DNA of 64,000 bases, from NCBI GenBank assembly GCA_040403555.1, contig JBBAKN010000003.1, forward strand, positions 124,001 through 188,000. Direction: 5' to 3'. The position numbers and the translations under genes are program-made. The stretch is from JAIPAN01 sp040403555 (GTDB lineage Bacteria > Bacteroidota > Bacteroidia > Sphingobacteriales > Sphingobacteriaceae). Shown piece by piece: positions 9,601 to 17,456 of the stretch. The number at the start of each line of letters is the position of its first letter. Positions within the stretch are counted from its first letter, which is position 1. The notes beneath the pieces are model-generated. The model was given only the letters and a program-made list of their open reading frames with translations. It had not been told where the DNA came from and ran no database searches.

Positions 9601-10269
9601 GGTAATTTTTATACCCGTTACATCTTTGGTCGATTGAAATTGGTATACATCGCCTTTGTTTAAGGTAATTTGATAGGTAGAACCTGCTGTATGGCTGGCA
9701 TTAGAAATGCTATTTACACCGGTAGGTAAGGTAATTTCGGCAACGGTATTATCTTCTACCCCCACAATGCTAAACTGAGACACCCTATATTCTACTGGGT
9801 TCACAGTAGAACTTGCCATTTGATTGTATGACATGGTATAATATTCGTTACCAAGTGCTTTGGTAGGCAAAACCATAGTTGCTGCAGAACGGGCTGCATT
9901 TGATATGTGAGAATATAATATAATGGGAGCAGTAGAAGTAACGTGTATGCCTCTATTCACAGCAATACCATCCGATTGCTCGTTATAAGTTGTGTACACA
10001 TTGGGGTTAATGTATACTGGAACGGCCGAATTCGCTGCAACCGTTACAGGGGCCAATGCCACTCCACCGGCTACAACCGTTACCGTTGCGTTTACTTTAG
10101 ACGTAATGAAAAGTGTCAGCCGAGATGATTTAGCATCTACGTGGCCAGTATAAGCCACCCAAAAATCGGTACCCTCGTTGGAGGTGTTTTGCGCAAACGC
10201 AGGTTTGCTGAACACCAAAAAAGAGAGTAAAAGGAATAAGGCATACAAAAACCGATACCTAGACTGCAT
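6646..10269 (-). CDS. T9SS-secreted PKD-repeat surface adhesin with type-B (gliding) C-terminal sorting domain
   Basis: A 1207-aa secreted protein. A signal peptide (1-26, ...KPAFA) is followed by an IgGFc-binding-like beta region (~30-500) that starts EGTDFWVAYTGH. At least three PKD domains follow at ~600-860, each with a WDFKDG, WNFGDG or WNFGDA core, then Ig-like stretches. The C-terminal ~90 residues form the CHU_C / gliding-motility sorting domain (IPNAFTPNADGYNDVWNI, then EIFNRYGQQVFYS, and GTYYYII near the end). This domain type sends proteins through the T9SS. The gene leads a two-gene unit with the PorP/SprF protein. Ligand unknown. Confidence 0.88.
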   Translation of the reverse strand: MQSRYRFLYALFLLLSFLVFSKPAFAQNTSNEGTDFWVAYTGHVDAKSSRLTLFITSKVNATVTVVAGGVALAPVTVAANSAVPVYINPNVYTTYNEQSDGIAVNRGIHVTSTAPIILYSHISNAARSAATMVLPTKALGNEYYTMSYNQMASSTVNPVEYRVSQFSIVGVEDNTVAEITLPTGVNSISNASHTAGSTYQITLNKGDVYQFQSTKDVTGIKITTVGACKPVAVFSGSTKAGFCEQPGSIDGSGQDNLYQQLFPLSTWGKNYLTAPFYNALHGVKDVIRILVGKDNTTVTVNGSTTTANGVALANPYAKGSIITFSSSTPNTISASEPISVAQIQVSASCNPNNINLTNQTYPGDPELTILNPIEQTLKDITVYSAVSVAAAITNITKHYINVILKTADIPVFTLDNVAVPASQFTAIDATYSYLIKDVTAASATNPTHRIKCAGDGFLAIAYGYGNYESYAYLAGADIKNLTQFIEIKDPNSNQVAPSGCASKNFNLETTLSYQTTELRWNLADGQPEIIQANPTFDRQYVQNGVTLYVYKLQTAVNYPTAGIKNIIVKSLNPGASLCGDYDIINLSFEVFALPTAVFSASLQACVNSGVTFSDQSIPNGTTIKKWIWDFKDGTVLENTVAGAPFSHVYTLPGDYLPVLTLITQNDCSITSAPKAVHITPLPVATFSSSTPTCEQRAIQFTDQSTTVEGTITTWNWNFGDGQTATTQNPLHTYTTAGSFTVSLTVRTSLGCEKSLTNTVLVVNALPVVDFITPSFCLSDITASFPNQTTNADGSTANLTYAWNFGDALKSTPSNPNTSTSRNPTHNYSDPGDYSISLEVTTAQGCSVTQTKTFRVNGINPVADFEVVNSSNLCSKNSVSFINKSYVGGFGSVTRLEWYFDYGNNPIQVLVDNNPSPDKVYTFSYPTFHTPTTKNYSVRLVAYSGGVCVSLETIKTIVLKPVPEVAFSALSSVCQEITPFQITQATELYNFSGTFRFSGTGVTSSGRFSPLLAGVGTHPIKYVFTAQNGCADSASRSITVFATPTVNAGRDTIILAGGTVQLQAQAAGIGLDYRWTPISYLSDPQIANPIASPNQDILYTLTVSSNQGCLAADNIFIKVLQLPEIPNAFTPNADGYNDVWNIRYLESYTNATVEIFNRYGQQVFYSLGYANPWDGRFKSEELPMGTYYYIINPGNGRKAMTGAVTLIK

Positions 10270-10383
10270 GGAGTTAGAATTAATGAAGCACTAAATTTAG
10301 CAATTAGCTACGAATACTGAAACTTATACCCTTTAATAAGTTAAAATCAGTATTAAAAACACCAGCTAGGGTGTGGGTTGAAC

Positions 10384-10416
10384 AAAAAAAAGGCCCGATT
10401 TAGGGGCCTTAAAAAA
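10384..10416 (-). terminator. Rho-independent terminator of the fibre-protein operon
   Basis: Read on the minus strand, AAGGCCCC-loop-GGGCCTT is followed by a run of seven T. It lies directly after the stop codon of the 568-aa protein. Confidence 0.85.
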
Positions 10417-10418
10417 AA

Positions 10419-12125
10419 TTAGTAATACACTACCCGCAGTGTAACAACTGACCAAGGATCTAACAATACTTTAATATTAAATGAATGGTTGTCGCTTGCT
10501 TGGCCACGTAAATAGGGGGTGAGTTCAAATTCATAGGAATTGTAAGCTCCTGCAATTGTTAAGGCAGGACCACCACTTGAGGTTCCATATATTTCTGAAA
10601 ACGCAGTAGTGAAAGCAGAAACTATCCATGGACTTTGAAGTGGTTGCGATGTCCCACCCTCAATACGGGAGGTATTGTACGCTCCCCACTCAGATTCTAG
10701 ATTTGTAGTACGTTTAACTTCAATTTTTTGACTTTGATAATTGTATCTAAACACCATACCACCCACTTCAATTTCAGAGTCGAGAGTGGCAGTATTAGAA
10801 TATTGATTTACCCGTGATTGTTTATAGGTAGGTCCGCCACCAGCACCACCAACAGTTTGCCACGATGCCGTGCCTGTGCCGTTGGTAACCAAGGCTTGGC
10901 CACTAGCACCATCGGTATTGGGGTAGGTAATAGCTCCGGTAGTTAACTTACCCGAAGTTTTTACATCAGTAATACCGGTGTTTCCCAATTGAATGGTATT
11001 ATCGGTAGTTACTGTGGCAAAAGCACCAATAGCGGTGGAATTATCTGAGGTAGGTGACCCTACATTGGCCCCGTGCCCAAGCAAAGTATTGCTACTCCCG
11101 GCAGCCAATGTTTCGCCAGCTCGGTAACCAATAGCGGTATTGTTGTTTCCAGTAGTATTTAATAGAGTTTGTGCACCAATAGCGGTATTATGATTACCCG
11201 TGGTTAAATGCAACATGGCCTCGGCACCAATAGAAGTGTTCTGCTGGCCGGTGGTTAATGAAGGAAAATTATAATAACCTACTGAGGTATTATAATCGAA
11301 GGATGTACCAGAATAATTTAACAGTGCAGCGTAACCAACAGCTGTATTTCTAGTACCCGTGCCGGTACCTAATGCAGCAGCTCCAATTGCTGTATTTTGG
11401 TCATTATTACCAATTCCACGGCCAATTTTTAAACCATTAACTACAAGGTCATTAGTAAAAGTTTTGGCGCCAGCAAAGCTTTGTGCACCAGTAGTGACAA
11501 TACCAGCATTGGTGTTATCGGCAGGGGCTAAATTCAATACGCCACTCGTAATACTAGCGGCATTGGGCGTAGCAGTAGCTGCCACTGCACCTACGGTAAT
11601 ACTTGAACCTCCACCTGCTTCGTTAGCTGGTGCCCAAGTGGTGCCGTTATATTTTAAAATTTGGTTGGCCGTTGGGGCAGTTGTACTTACTGCTTTGCCT
11701 TGTAGCTTGGCTACGTCGTTGGCATATAAGGCGTAAGGTACAGCTTGCAATTGGGTGGTACCCATATCTACAAAATTATTGGCACCATCGGGGTCTAATT
11801 CTACTTGTAAAAATTTAGCTCCTGTTGCCCAGTTTACGCCGGCTAGGGCACCAGTTTGGCTGGCTGCGCCAGTGCTGCCTATTACCACATTAAACAAACC
11901 AAATTTGTTGGTGGTGGTACTGCGGGTTTCGGTATATACTACCGTACCGCTTACACTTTCATTGCGAATGCTTAATCTGATTTTAATGTTTTGTTCGGCT
12001 ACGGGGGCTCCGCTAGCTCTGCGGGCTAGGCCTTGGTAGTTGATTCCGGTTTGGGCTTGTGCACTGTTGCCAAGCGTCCATAAAACTAGCAGGGCTAGTA
12101 TAGATAGATTTTTTATTGATTTCAT
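10419..12125 (-). CDS. Fibre-like surface protein with YadA-head-type 'NTAIG' repeats (copy B)
   Basis: A 568-aa protein with a signal peptide (1-24). The N-terminal domain (GINYQGLARRASGAPVAEQNI to VPYALYA, ~27-135) is common in secreted Bacteroidota structural proteins. A linker follows, and then from ~240 to 375 a run of short head repeats: NTAIGAAALG, NTAVGYAALL, NTSIGAEAML, NTAIGAQTLL, NTAIGYRAG. These resemble trimeric-autotransporter (YadA) heads and phage tail-fibre shafts. The C-terminal ~180 residues are unrecognised. It has no sorting domain of its own. Its N-terminal coding region is nearly identical to that of the gene at 12659-14023. It is last in a four-gene operon. The role as a surface fibre is inferred. 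Confidence 0.7.
   Translation of the reverse strand: MKSIKNLSILALLVLWTLGNSAQAQTGINYQGLARRASGAPVAEQNIKIRLSIRNESVSGTVVYTETRSTTTNKFGLFNVVIGSTGAASQTGALAGVNWATGAKFLQVELDPDGANNFVDMGTTQLQAVPYALYANDVAKLQGKAVSTTAPTANQILKYNGTTWAPANEAGGGSSITVGAVAATATPNAASITSGVLNLAPADNTNAGIVTTGAQSFAGAKTFTNDLVVNGLKIGRGIGNNDQNTAIGAAALGTGTGTRNTAVGYAALLNYSGTSFDYNTSVGYYNFPSLTTGQQNTSIGAEAMLHLTTGNHNTAIGAQTLLNTTGNNNTAIGYRAGETLAAGSSNTLLGHGANVGSPTSDNSTAIGAFATVTTDNTIQLGNTGITDVKTSGKLTTGAITYPNTDGASGQALVTNGTGTASWQTVGGAGGGPTYKQSRVNQYSNTATLDSEIEVGGMVFRYNYQSQKIEVKRTTNLESEWGAYNTSRIEGGTSQPLQSPWIVSAFTTAFSEIYGTSSGGPALTIAGAYNSYEFELTPYLRGQASDNHSFNIKVLLDPWSVVTLRVVYY
11650..11955. repeat. Direct repeat, copy 1 (~306 bp, identical to 13554-13859)
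   Basis: Base-by-base reading shows no difference between 11650-11955 and 13554-13859 (offset 1904). Beyond both ends the two genes stay similar but diverge. The repeat encodes the conserved N-terminal domain of the two fibre-like proteins. Confidence 0.9.
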
Positions 12126-12128
12126 ATA

Positions 12129-12641
12129 CTATTTCAGAATGGTAATAAATCCTTTTTTGCTAACCATGCGACCTTCGCGGGGTACGGTCAATACAAAGTA
12201 ATAGGTATCTTCAGCTAAAGGGCTTCCGTTAAATTGTCCGTTCCAATCGTTTTGGTAGTTTTTGGTTTGAAAAACTACACGGCCTGCACGATCGAATACC
12301 ATGACCTCGTTTATCGGAAAATCTATCAGGTTTTCAATCACCCAGGTATCGTTTTTACCATCGTTGTTGGGGCTCATGGTGTTGTTTGCAATTACGCTCA
12401 TACCGCCTCCGGCATAGGTGTCTGCTTGTTTATCAGTTTGTAAAAAACCATTGTTTAGCGTGGTTTTCTCTGCAAATACACTTTGCACCAAGGCCAATTC
12501 GCCCACACTCCAATCGTAGGTAATGTTGAGGTAGGTTTTGCTTCCGCCAGTGTTATTAAGCACTTTGTGTGCAGGGTTTTGGGCAAAAGCCGTTAGGGCA
12601 AAACTTACTAGCAGGAACGTAAAAAAAGTTTTATTTTTCAT
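12129..12641 (-). CDS. Minimal T9SS type-B sorting-domain protein
   Basis: A 170-aa secreted protein: signal peptide (1-20), a ~60-residue beta segment with ITYDWSVGELALVQSVF, then almost entirely a gliding-motility-type C-terminal domain (NNTMSPNNDGKNDTWVIENL, VMVFDRAGRVVFQTKNY, DTYYFVLTV). It sits between the two fibre-protein genes (3 nt and 17 nt from its neighbours), in the operon led by a PorP/SprF gene. A protein this short with a sorting domain could be a small anchored subunit or adaptor that links the sorting-domain-less fibre proteins to the T9SS; that role is inference. Confidence 0.8.
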   Translation of the reverse strand: MKNKTFFTFLLVSFALTAFAQNPAHKVLNNTGGSKTYLNITYDWSVGELALVQSVFAEKTTLNNGFLQTDKQADTYAGGGMSVIANNTMSPNNDGKNDTWVIENLIDFPINEVMVFDRAGRVVFQTKNYQNDWNGQFNGSPLAEDTYYFVLTVPREGRMVSKKGFITILK

Positions 12642-12658
12642 AAACTGTAAACTCTAAA

Positions 12659-14023
12659 TTAATGTAAGTTAATCCAACCTAAACCAGGTGTATTGTTGGC
12701 TCCAGAATTTGGGGTAATGTGTACCTTAAACAATAAATCATCGCCATTTAAGATTTGACTACCGCAATTATTTGCACCCATGGTGTTATCGAAATAGGCA
12801 GACCCATTTGAATAGGAATTGTTAACCGCCAATACATGTTGCGATCCCATCCCACCCATAGAACATAAACTTGAGGCATTTACCCTAAATGCATAACTTG
12901 TACCACTAACAACCGAAAGGGGGGTACCGAGTTGAACTGTTACCCATTTTGGTACGCTAGATAATGAAGATGTACCACCAAACATTCCTCCATTATCTTG
13001 CCACATCCCATTTGAATTGCTCATATTGGCCTCATTAGAGGTTTTACCCATTGTGACATATAAGTAATTCCAATTAAACATTGGGCCACCCATGCTATTG
13101 CCTAAAATTGCAGTGTATAATTCTATGGAAGTTACTTTACCCGAAACAGGAGCAACAAAGGATTGGAAAATAAAATCGGCACCATTAGTATAAGTTCCTA
13201 CAAAAGTATCATTGATAGGGTCTGAACCATCTTGTTTAGAATACACCTGTAGTTTTTGTTGCGTGGTGTTGTAAACTACCATTCCTTCTTGCACGCCAGT
13301 TAAAGCAGAAATTTGGTTTGCCGTTAATTTAGTAGGCAAAAATGGTTTGGTAGTAACTGTTAGGCCGCTGCTAAAGGTTTTGTCTCCAGCAAAAGTTTGG
13401 GTACCTGTAGTTACAATACCGGCATTGCTAGCATCGGCAGGGGCTAAATTTAATACGCCATTCGTAATGCTGGCGGCATTAGGAGTAGCAGTAGTTGCTA
13501 CTGCACCTACGCTTAAACCACCTTCGTTTGCTGGTGCCCATGCCGTACCGTTGTATTTTAAAATTTGGTTGGCCGTTGGGGCAGTTGTACTTACTGCTTT
13601 GCCTTGTAGCTTGGCTACGTCGTTGGCATATAAGGCGTAAGGTACAGCTTGCAATTGGGTGGTACCCATATCTACAAAATTATTGGCACCATCGGGGTCT
13701 AATTCTACTTGTAAAAATTTAGCTCCTGTTGCCCAGTTTACGCCGGCTAGGGCACCAGTTTGGCTGGCTGCGCCAGTGCTGCCTATTACCACATTAAACA
13801 AACCAAATTTGTTGGTGGTGGTACTGCGGGTTTCGGTATATACTACCGTACCGCTTACAGTTAAATCGCGAATGCTTAATTTTAGTTTAATGTTTTGTTC
13901 GGCAACGGGAGCTCCACTGGCTCTGCGGGCTAGGCCTTGGTAATTGATGCCGGTTTGGGCTTGTACTAGGCTGCTAAAGCCAGCAAAAAGCAAAAAAGCT
14001 AAAAATAGTTTAGTTCGTTTCAT
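12659..14023 (-). CDS. Fibre-like surface protein (copy A), paralogue of the 568-aa protein
   Basis: A 454-aa protein with a signal peptide (1-22). Residues ~24-165 match copy B almost exactly (GINYQGLARRASGAPVAEQNI onward). The middle segment (LPTKLTANQISALTGVQEG, VYNTTQQKLQVY) is a motif common in Bacteroidota tail-like proteins. The C-terminal ~200 residues are a beta-sandwich-like Gly/Ser/Met/Asn-rich region with no YadA repeats. So the paralogues share a base domain and differ in their outer part. It overlaps the upstream PorP/SprF gene by 14 nt. No sorting domain is visible. Binding or structural role is inferred. Confidence 0.65.
   Translation of the reverse strand: MKRTKLFLAFLLFAGFSSLVQAQTGINYQGLARRASGAPVAEQNIKLKLSIRDLTVSGTVVYTETRSTTTNKFGLFNVVIGSTGAASQTGALAGVNWATGAKFLQVELDPDGANNFVDMGTTQLQAVPYALYANDVAKLQGKAVSTTAPTANQILKYNGTAWAPANEGGLSVGAVATTATPNAASITNGVLNLAPADASNAGIVTTGTQTFAGDKTFSSGLTVTTKPFLPTKLTANQISALTGVQEGMVVYNTTQQKLQVYSKQDGSDPINDTFVGTYTNGADFIFQSFVAPVSGKVTSIELYTAILGNSMGGPMFNWNYLYVTMGKTSNEANMSNSNGMWQDNGGMFGGTSSLSSVPKWVTVQLGTPLSVVSGTSYAFRVNASSLCSMGGMGSQHVLAVNNSYSNGSAYFDNTMGANNCGSQILNGDDLLFKVHITPNSGANNTPGLGWINLH
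13554..13859. repeat. Direct repeat, copy 2 (~306 bp, identical to 11650-11955)
   Basis: Second copy of the perfect repeat shared by the two fibre-protein genes, in the same orientation. It includes synonymous positions, which points to recent duplication or gene conversion. Confidence 0.9.
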
Positions 14024-14903
14024 TGTTTGGTTTGGTTAAATTAATTTGTAAAGCAAATTCCACAGCGCCATTGGCATAATTTTGCACCTTGGCTGCGGAG
14101 GTGGTATATATGGTGGCTAAGCGCCAGCCGGTTTTGTTTTCGTAACTGAGGCCAAAAGAACTACTCTTGTTGGAATGGTATAAGGCTAAAAAGCCCAATT
14201 GTTGGTCTCTGGTTTTTAATTCGGCACCTACATCAAATAAATTATTGTAGCCTTTTACACCTCTATAGGCAAATTTACTGTTAAGCATCCAACTGTTTTG
14301 CAGGGTAAATGCATAGCTTGCAGCGGTGTAAAAAGTAGTATAATCGGTGCTGTTGTGCAAATCTACATTAAACTGGTTTTTAAGATTATTAAAAGCCAGT
14401 TCTAAACCAAACTTACCCTTAGTATAGGCCATTCCAAACCCACCATCAAGTACGGTATTGTTCTCAAAATTGGCAATAGACGGGTCATTGGGTGCGGCTA
14501 CTACATCCAGTGAATTTAAGCGTTGGCTATTAAATCCAAACGATAAACCAAAATGCAAGGCAGATTCGGTACCATTTAAAGGCAAGTGATAGGCATAAGT
14601 GCCCAACACTTGGGTACGGTTTATCAAACCGGCCTGATCTTTAAGCATGCTAAGCCCCAAGCCTACACGGTTTTCTTGGTAATCGGACGTAACTACCGTA
14701 TTTTTTGGCGAACCGGGCATACTACTCCACTGGTTTCTGTAGGCTAAATTAACTCTCAACCCTTTTTGCATACCTGCCATAGCCGGATTGGCTAAATAGG
14801 TATTTTGAAAGTATTGCGAACTTAGTGGGTTTAGCTGCGCATATAAAGAGGTGTTTAGTAAAAGGAAAAAGGCAATCGCTAAACGGACTTTTATTTTGGT
14901 CAT
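14010..14903 (-). CDS. PorP/SprF family type IX secretion outer-membrane protein (leads fibre operon)
   Basis: A 297-aa protein: signal peptide (1-22, ...SLYA), then the PorP/SprF signature LSSQYFQNTYLANPAMAG and RNQWSSMPGSPKN, followed by barrel-like sequence. It is the first gene of a minus-strand operon with two fibre-like proteins and a small sorting-domain protein, and its 3' end overlaps the next gene by 14 nt. By analogy with SprF-SprB it should help export or anchor the products of this operon. Confidence 0.87.
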   Translation of the reverse strand: MTKIKVRLAIAFFLLLNTSLYAQLNPLSSQYFQNTYLANPAMAGMQKGLRVNLAYRNQWSSMPGSPKNTVVTSDYQENRVGLGLSMLKDQAGLINRTQVLGTYAYHLPLNGTESALHFGLSFGFNSQRLNSLDVVAAPNDPSIANFENNTVLDGGFGMAYTKGKFGLELAFNNLKNQFNVDLHNSTDYTTFYTAASYAFTLQNSWMLNSKFAYRGVKGYNNLFDVGAELKTRDQQLGFLALYHSNKSSSFGLSYENKTGWRLATIYTTSAAKVQNYANGAVEFALQINLTKPNNETN

Positions 14904-15109
14904 ATTCTAAGTTTTTTCAAAAAATTTATCGAAAATAGAACTTTTTTCTGTGAAAAAAATATGCTTAATAATTATTTAATATAGAATTAATACATCGGTC
15001 CACTTTTTTAAAAAAAAGGACTATCTGCATTCTAATGAGTGTTTGTCAACTAGGTGAATGTGGATAAAAAAAATGATTAATTATAATAGAAGAGAGTGAC
15101 TGATGGTCA

Positions 15110-15143
15110 TAAAAAAACCCTCCCATTTAGGAAAGGTTTTTTT
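15110..15143 (-). terminator. Rho-independent terminator of tRNA-Met
   Basis: On the minus strand AAAAAAACCTTTCC-loop-GGGAGGGTTTTTTT begins 2 nt after the tRNA discriminator base. The stem ends in a run of seven T. Confidence 0.8.
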
Positions 15144-15145
15144 AG

Positions 15146-15219
15146 TGCGCCCACCTGGGCTCGAACCAGGGACCAAAAGATTATGAGTCTTCTACTCTAA
15201 CCAACTGAGCTATAGGCGC
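15146..15219 (-). tRNA. tRNA-Met (anticodon CAT)
   Basis: A 74-nt cloverleaf on the minus strand. The acceptor GCGCCTA pairs with TGGGCGC, and the discriminator is A. The D-arm is GCTC/GAGT, the anticodon stem is GAAGA/TCTTT around the loop CTCATAA, and the T-arm is CCTGG-TTCGAGC-CCAGG. The anticodon is CAT. The CCA end is not encoded, and a terminator follows. Base 1 pairs with base 72, which argues against an initiator tRNA. Elongator Met is the simplest call, but a CAT tRNA modified to read AUA (Ile2) cannot be excluded by eye. Confidence 0.93.
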
Positions 15220-15283
15220 AGTTAAAATTGAATTTTAACAGTGCAATTTTACATATTTGCAGGCATATTCTAAAATCATAGCC

Positions 15284-15916
15284 ATGCAAAATATCAAAAA
15301 TATCATTTTCGACTATGGAAATGTGATCTTTCACATCGATTTTCAGCGGGCACAAACTACTTTTGAGAATCTAGGAATTGAGAATATAGAGACTTTTTTT
15401 GCGCACAGTGGCCACCATCCTATTTTCAATCAATTTGAAATGGGCGCCATTTCTTCGGCAGAGTTTAGACAAGCCATACGTGATATTGCCCAGCACCCGA
15501 GTTTAACAGATACTGATATTGATACCGCTTGGAACAGTTTATTAATTGGCGTTCCGCCCGGAAACCACGAAGCTTTATTAAAAGCCAAAGACAAGTACCG
15601 TACTTTTTTATTGAGCAATAACAACGAAATTCATTATAACTGGATTGTAGCATATTTGAAACGGGAATTTAATATCGATTCGAACGGCATCTTTTTTGAG
15701 AAAGATTATTACTCTCACCTGATTGGCATGCGCAAACCAAATCGCGATATTTTTGAATTTGTACTGAAGGAACATGCGCTAGATGTAAACGAAACTTTAT
15801 TTATTGACGATAGTCCGCAACACCTAAAAACAGCTGCCGAATTGGGTTTACACACCCACTTATTACTACCTAGCGAAACATTACCCGGATTTTTACAGAC
15901 CTCTGGATTGCTTTAA
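15284..15916 (+). CDS. HAD family hydrolase (subfamily IA, YihX-like)
   Basis: A 210-aa cytoplasmic phosphatase-like protein. HAD motif I is IIFDYGNVIFHIDF with the nucleophilic Asp. Motif II is FLLSNNN near residue 104, and Lys of motif III is in GMRKPNRDIF. Motif IV is LFIDDSPQH. The DxGNV form of motif I is typical of YihX-type sugar-phosphate phosphatases; substrate unknown. I place the start at the ATG at 15284 rather than the upstream TTG at 15257, which lies inside a promoter-like CATATTTG. The gene is divergent from the tRNA and 17 nt ahead of the DUF962 gene. Confidence 0.85.
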   Translation: MQNIKNIIFDYGNVIFHIDFQRAQTTFENLGIENIETFFAHSGHHPIFNQFEMGAISSAEFRQAIRDIAQHPSLTDTDIDTAWNSLLIGVPPGNHEALLKAKDKYRTFLLSNNNEIHYNWIVAYLKREFNIDSNGIFFEKDYYSHLIGMRKPNRDIFEFVLKEHALDVNETLFIDDSPQHLKTAAELGLHTHLLLPSETLPGFLQTSGLL

Positions 15917-15933
15917 ATTTTTATATTCGTACT

Positions 15934-16248
15934 ATGGAACAGAAGAAATTTAACTCTTTACAAGAATTTTACCCTTTTTACCTTACGGAACACAACAACT
16001 GTACAAGCAGGGTATTGCATTTTATAGGCACCGGTTTGGTCCTAGCTATAGGGGCCGCGGCATTGTTATTTCACAACTTGCAACTGCTTATTGCAGTTCC
16101 TTTTGTGGGTTACGGTTTTGCTTGGGTGGGGCATTTTTTCTTCGAAAAAAATAAACCTGCTACGTTTAAACACCCCTTATACAGCTTGGCCAGCGATTTT
16201 ATTTTGTTTTTCGATTTATTGAGCGGCAAGCAGAAGTTTAAGCCTTAG
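15934..16248 (+). CDS. DUF962 / Mpo1-like membrane protein
   Basis: A 104-aa protein with two central hydrophobic segments (~33-52 and 55-72). It has family-typical histidines in YLTEHNNCTSRVLHFIG, WVGHFFFEKNKPATFKHPLYS. Yeast Mpo1, in this family, is an Fe(II) dioxygenase of 2-hydroxy fatty acids; whether this short bacterial member acts likewise is unknown. It follows the HAD gene by 17 nt. Its 3' end overlaps the convergent MFS gene by 11 nt. Confidence 0.82.
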   Translation: MEQKKFNSLQEFYPFYLTEHNNCTSRVLHFIGTGLVLAIGAAALLFHNLQLLIAVPFVGYGFAWVGHFFFEKNKPATFKHPLYSLASDFILFFDLLSGKQKFKP

Positions 16249-17455
16249 GGCCGTGCAAACTTCTATAGGCCCAAATGCTACTAGCCGAAAGCAGTACTGC
16301 CCCAACTAAAAAAGGCGCACCCGGAAATTCGAAATAGGCTTGCTTACCGGTAAAGGCAGAAAAAAGATGGGTCATGAGTAATGGACCAAAAATGGCTGTT
16401 AAACTCATCAATCCGGTTAAGGTTCCCTGCAATTCGCCTTGCTCGTTGGCGGGCACCTGATTAGACATAATGCCCTGTAAAGCCGGGCCGGCAATACCTC
16501 CCAAAGAGTAGGGAATCATAAAAACAAACATCATCCAACTTTCGCTAGCAAAAGCAAATAATATATAGCCAAAGCTGTATAAAGCCAAACCAATATACAA
16601 ACTACGCTCCTGCCCTAATTTGGGAATAATGATGCGGATTAAGCCACCCTGTACCACGGCAATAGTAATACCCACAAAACCCAAAGAATAACCTACGAGT
16701 GCTTCCGTCCAACCAAATTTATACATGTTATAATAGGTCCACACACTTTGCAAAGCATAACTAGCCAAATACACTAAAATTAAGGCTCCGGCCAAGCTCA
16801 ATACTTTTGGGTAGCGCTTTAACCGAGAAAGCGAAGCCCAAGCATTGGCGGTTTTAAAATTAAAAGGTCTTCTATTTTCTTTAGTGAGCGATTCTGGGAG
16901 AATAAAATAGCCATACAAGAAATTAAGTAAAGCCAAACCTGCAGCTGCAAAAAATGGAATTCGGGTGCCAAATTGCCCCAACACTCCGCCTAATACGGGG
17001 CCAATAATAAAGCCCAAGCCAAAGGCGGCTCCAATAAGTCCGAAATTTTGTGCACGCTTTTCTGGCGTAGAAACATCGGCAATATAAGCCATGGCCGTGG
17101 TCATACTTGCACCGGCAATGCCCGCAATGATGCGGCCAACAAATAACCAGAAAATGCTAGGTGCAAAAGCTAAAAACAAATAATCGATACCGAAGCCTAA
17201 TAAAGAAAGTAAAAGTACTGGGCGACGGCCATACCTATCGCTTAAATTACCCAAAATGGGTGCAAAAATAAATTGCATAAAGGCGTAGGCAAAGGTAAGC
17301 CAGCCTCCGTACTCCGAAGCTACGCTCAACCCTTCACCGGTGAGTTGGCCTATCAGTTTGGGCATTACGGGTATAATAATCCCTAAACCGGTAATATCAA
17401 TAAGTAGGGTTAAAAAGATGAAATTTAACGCATACTTCGATTTTCCTAATTGCAT
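16238..17455 (-). CDS. TCR/Tet family MFS drug-efflux transporter
   Basis: A 405-aa protein with 12 predicted membrane helices. It begins with the Tet-family helix LLIDITGLGIIIPVMPKLI and has the MFS motif A LGNLSDRYGRRPVLL after helix 2, a GRIIAGIAGAS helix 4 motif and a conserved GPVLGG helix 5 motif. TetA-type proteins exchange drug-cation complexes for protons at the inner membrane. In Bacteroidota this annotation is common for housekeeping pumps, so resistance should not be assumed. It starts 1 nt after the proline dehydrogenase stop codon and is probably cotranscribed with it. Confidence 0.85.
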   Translation of the reverse strand: MQLGKSKYALNFIFLTLLIDITGLGIIIPVMPKLIGQLTGEGLSVASEYGGWLTFAYAFMQFIFAPILGNLSDRYGRRPVLLLSLLGFGIDYLFLAFAPSIFWLFVGRIIAGIAGASMTTAMAYIADVSTPEKRAQNFGLIGAAFGLGFIIGPVLGGVLGQFGTRIPFFAAAGLALLNFLYGYFILPESLTKENRRPFNFKTANAWASLSRLKRYPKVLSLAGALILVYLASYALQSVWTYYNMYKFGWTEALVGYSLGFVGITIAVVQGGLIRIIIPKLGQERSLYIGLALYSFGYILFAFASESWMMFVFMIPYSLGGIAGPALQGIMSNQVPANEQGELQGTLTGLMSLTAIFGPLLMTHLFSAFTGKQAYFEFPGAPFLVGAVLLSASSIWAYRSLHGPKA

Positions 17456-17456
17456 G

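Noticed and set aside
11040..11400. Short repeated units in 10419-12125 that might suggest a CRISPR or tandem array
   Set aside because: The repeats are in frame and encode NTAIG-type head units; there are no constant repeats with unique spacers.
11359..11736. 125-codon ORF antisense to the fibre-protein gene, with a similar one at 13347-13640
   Set aside because: Both are shadows of the duplicated Ala/Thr/Gly-rich segment; their mutual similarity only reflects the repeat.
15059..15067. TGTGGATAA, a perfect DnaA box, as a sign of a replication origin
   Set aside because: Only one copy, no A/T-rich unwinding cluster and no dnaA or dnaN nearby; rpmH-rnpA alone does not mark the origin in Bacteroidota.
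16238..17455. Tet-like MFS gene as an acquired antibiotic-resistance determinant
   Set aside because: No mobile element or regulator is adjacent, composition matches neighbours, and it is coupled to a metabolic gene; a chromosomal housekeeping pump is more likely.
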